Source: Clostridia bacterium (GTDB lineage Bacteria; Bacillota; Clostridia; Saccharofermentanales; UBA5734). Taken from it: a stretch of 7,527 nucleotides of DNA. Position numbers and translations under genes: made by a program. The notes under the pieces were generated by a model. The model was not told the origin of the DNA and made no database searches. It was given only the letters and a program-made list of their open reading frames with translations. Below are positions 5,744 through 7,527 of this stretch, piece after piece. Each line of letters starts with the position of its first letter. Within the stretch, counting starts at the first letter, position 1. The stretch lies in NCBI GenBank assembly GCA_018056585.1, contig JAGPFK010000065.1:1-7527 (forward strand), given 5' to 3'.

Positions 5744-6400
5744 TCAAGATAATAAATAACCGCAGGCCCGTACCGGACTGGCCTCGCATCCAGGAATCAG
5801 CAGCGGGAAAGCAAAAAATTGAATCCGTTTTCCGATCAAAGGTGTCAGTCCAAAAAGGCTTTCGATGATAACAATCCCTTTGCCAAGTAAAAGGCGATGC
5901 ATCATCGCAGGATCAGGCGGATTTTTTAGTTCAACAACAGTTGGCATATCCAGGCCAAAAAAACTGACACCCGCCTCTATGAGGGTACGACTGCTGCCTT
6001 TCTCAAATTGAGGAATGGATTCATAATAGGCAGGAAAACCAGCCTTTCGATCCCACCCTGTAGCCAGCAGTAAGCCGTCCTCTGGCTTCCGTTTACTGAA
6101 ATCGGCGGCCGACAAATCAATATGACCGTCCACTGTCCATGCAGCAGCTGCAACATAGGCGGTACCGGCTACCCGGTCCACGGGCAGCTGCTCCAAAGAC
6201 AAACCATCTTTCAAATAATGCCTGGGTGCGTCTATATGCGTCCCGGCATGACAGCTCATCGATAAAACGCTGGCCTGAATCCCATCCGTTTCATGTGATA
6301 AAAAACGGCAGATTTGAACCGGCGGATCACCTGGATAGACCGGCATATGGGTTTGAATGGGTAAGCTTAAATCCAACCAGCAACCATCACGCGGACGCAT
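5744..6400 (-). CDS. Cyclase / kynurenine formamidase-like metallohydrolase
   Basis: This 218-residue protein belongs to the cyclase superfamily (kynurenine formamidase KynB, isatin hydrolase and relatives), metal-dependent enzymes that hydrolyse amide or lactam-type bonds. The hallmark HAGTHIDAPRH is at 51-61, supplying metal ligands His51, His55 and Asp57 plus His61. Other family features are WLDLSLPIQTHMPVYPGDP (8-26), LLLATGWDRK (about 110-119), FFGLDMPTVV and IIESLFGL near the C-terminus, the last carrying the conserved glutamate, then PGCEASPVRA. Length is normal for the family. GGAGGAG (6405-6411) lies 4 bases before the ATG and is inside the end of mfd; the two genes overlap by 14 bases, implying one transcript. 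No tryptophan-pathway genes are nearby, so the substrate should be left open. Confidence 0.85.
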   Translation of the reverse strand: MRPRDGCWLDLSLPIQTHMPVYPGDPPVQICRFLSHETDGIQASVLSMSCHAGTHIDAPRHYLKDGLSLEQLPVDRVAGTAYVAAAAWTVDGHIDLSAADFSKRKPEDGLLLATGWDRKAGFPAYYESIPQFEKGSSRTLIEAGVSFFGLDMPTVVELKNPPDPAMMHRLLLGKGIVIIESLFGLTPLIGKRIQFFAFPLLIPGCEASPVRACGYLLS

Positions 6401-7527
6401 TTTTCTCCTCCGGCTCCATGGCCATAAAAAGGCAACGAAGTTGCTTTGTAATCATCTGTTTATTTTGAGCGGCTTGCCGATAGACAAGGTATGGCTGATT
6501 TCCGGCATTAAAAAGAATCCGACCTTTAAAAGCCGATTGATTGATGATTTTGGATAAGGTATTGAGATCCGGCTGAATCTTTTCATCATATGTCAGAATC
6601 AGGTGTTGTTGTCGCTGTTCAATGCGCCTAAACCCAAATCGGCCGGCCACGCCGCGTACATAAGCAATATCAGCCAGTGCAAGAACAGCGGGCGGCAGCT
6701 CGCCAAATCGATCCAGGCATTCATCCAATACATCCTGATAGTCCGAAAGGGATCTGACATCGACCATACGCCGGTAAATGTCCAGGCGTTGGCCTTCATC
6801 CGGTATATAACTTTTGGGAATGAAGGCATCCACATCCAAATCAATCACCGTTTCAACCCGCGCAGGCTGAGACACCCCTTTCTGCTCCAGAATGGCTTCT
6901 TCAAGCATCCGGCAATAAAGATCGTATCCGATTGCTTCCAGATGGCCGTGTTGTTCAGCGCCCAGCAAATTACCGGCGCCGCGCACTTCAAGATCCCTCA
7001 GCGCAATTTTAAAACCAGAACCCAATTCAGTAAAATCACGGATTGCCGACAGTCTTTTTTCCGATATTTCCGTTAAAACCTTGTCTTTTCTATAGGTGAT
7101 GTAGGCATAAGCCTGCCTGTCTGAACGCCCAACCCGCCCGCGCAGTTGATAAAGCTGAGCAAGACCCAGCCGATCGGCGTCTTCAACAATAATCGTGTTC
7201 ACATTTGGCATGTCGATGCCATTTTCAATAATCGTCGTACAAACCAGGATATCTGCTTCTTGTCCAATAAAAGCACTCATCATATCTTCCAGGTCACGCT
7301 CATTCATTTTTCCATGCGCACAGACAACACGCGCACCAGGTAAAAGCCGCTCGAGTTCTGACGCTTTTTCTGCTATCCGCAGAGTATCATTGAAAAGATA
7401 AAAAACCTGACCCTTGCGGCTCAACTCGCGAAGAATCGCTTCAATAACCATCTCACGGTCATATTCCATCACGTAGGTTTGAATTGGCCTCCTGTCTTGT
7501 GGCGGCTCCTCGAGCACGCTGATGTCA
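6387..7527 (-). CDS. mfd: Transcription-repair coupling factor Mfd, C-terminal part (5' end outside the window)
   Basis: Only the last 379 or so codons of a protein normally near 1150 residues are in the window; the frame is open to the right edge. Mfd removes RNA polymerase stalled at DNA lesions and recruits UvrA. Visible are the end of the RecG-like motor and the C-terminal domain: the DISVLEEPP segment at the edge, AHGKMNERDLEDMM, motif V TTIIENGIDMPN, and motif VI QLRGRVGRSDRQAY (around 7107-7148). The translocation motif region (LRDLEVRGAGNLLGAEQHGHL) follows, then the TRCF domain start DLDVDAFIPKSYI followed by DEGQRLDIYRRM. No frameshift or missing motif is seen in this part. The gene overlaps the downstream cyclase start by 14 bases. 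Confidence 0.95.
   Translation of the reverse strand, partial: DISVLEEPPQDRRPIQTYVMEYDREMVIEAILRELSRKGQVFYLFNDTLRIAEKASELERLLPGARVVCAHGKMNERDLEDMMSAFIGQEADILVCTTIIENGIDMPNVNTIIVEDADRLGLAQLYQLRGRVGRSDRQAYAYITYRKDKVLTEISEKRLSAIRDFTELGSGFKIALRDLEVRGAGNLLGAEQHGHLEAIGYDLYCRMLEEAILEQKGVSQPARVETVIDLDVDAFIPKSYIPDEGQRLDIYRRMVDVRSLSDYQDVLDECLDRFGELPPAVLALADIAYVRGVAGRFGFRRIEQRQQHLILTYDEKIQPDLNTLSKIINQSAFKGRILFNAGNQPYLVYRQAAQNKQMITKQLRCLFMAMEPEEKNASA

Noticed and set aside
5486..5868. Two overlapping plus-strand open frames between the tRNA and the cyclase
   Set aside because: They are antisense to the transposase-like remnant and the cyclase 3' end, with no start signals or family features.
6603..7076. 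157-codon plus-strand open frame
   Set aside because: It lies wholly antisense to the well-conserved mfd sequence and has no recognisable domains or ribosome binding site.
1..7527. CRISPR array, toxin-antitoxin pair, phage or defence module
   Set aside because: No spaced direct repeats, no paired small genes and no nuclease, integrase or restriction motifs were found beyond the weak transposase-like remnant.

Overview
The window looks like an ordinary chromosomal segment of a bacterium with a base composition near half GC. Purine-rich Shine-Dalgarno sites of the AGGAGG type, sigma-A-like promoters, Rho-independent terminators with U-tracts and the gene set (an EF-G-like paralogue, a DusB-type enzyme, Mfd) fit a Bacillota, probably Clostridia-like, host. 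That placement is an inference from gene style, not from a marker gene.

Layout from left to right. Positions 1-113 hold a promoter and leader for a small plus-strand gene for L-rhamnose mutarotase (rhaM, 114-452). A 26-bp perfect palindrome (475-500) separates it from a convergent minus-strand cluster. Read in its own direction, that cluster is a PlsC-like acyltransferase (4435-3758), a tRNA-dihydrouridine synthase (3761-2730, overlapping the acyltransferase stop by ATGA) and, after a 125-bp gap, an EF-G-like GTPase (2604-514). A strong sigma-A-like promoter lies upstream at 4526-4554. Divergent from it on the plus strand is a 116-residue HEAT-repeat protein (4712-5062) with its own terminator. 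Next comes a minus-strand tRNA-Arg(CCG) with encoded CCA, its own promoter and terminator. Positions 5285-5730 are degenerate DNA that resembles the end of a transposase. The right end is a minus-strand pair: the 3' part of mfd (running off the window) and a cyclase/kynurenine-formamidase-like metallohydrolase whose start overlaps the mfd stop by 14 bp.

How the genes work together: Dus modifies tRNA, the EF-G-like protein belongs to the ribosomal translocase family and the tRNA supplies the CGG decoder, so the centre leans towards translation. The acyltransferase probably acts on membrane lipids and is coupled to dus by position rather than by an obvious pathway. Mfd couples transcription to repair; its cyclase neighbour has no evident link apart from co-transcription. 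I see no CRISPR array, toxin-antitoxin pair, phage module or defence system. The least ordinary points are the altered GTPase motifs of the EF-G-like protein, the altered HX4D motif and unclear start of the acyltransferase, the lone small HEAT protein and the decayed element beside the tRNA.
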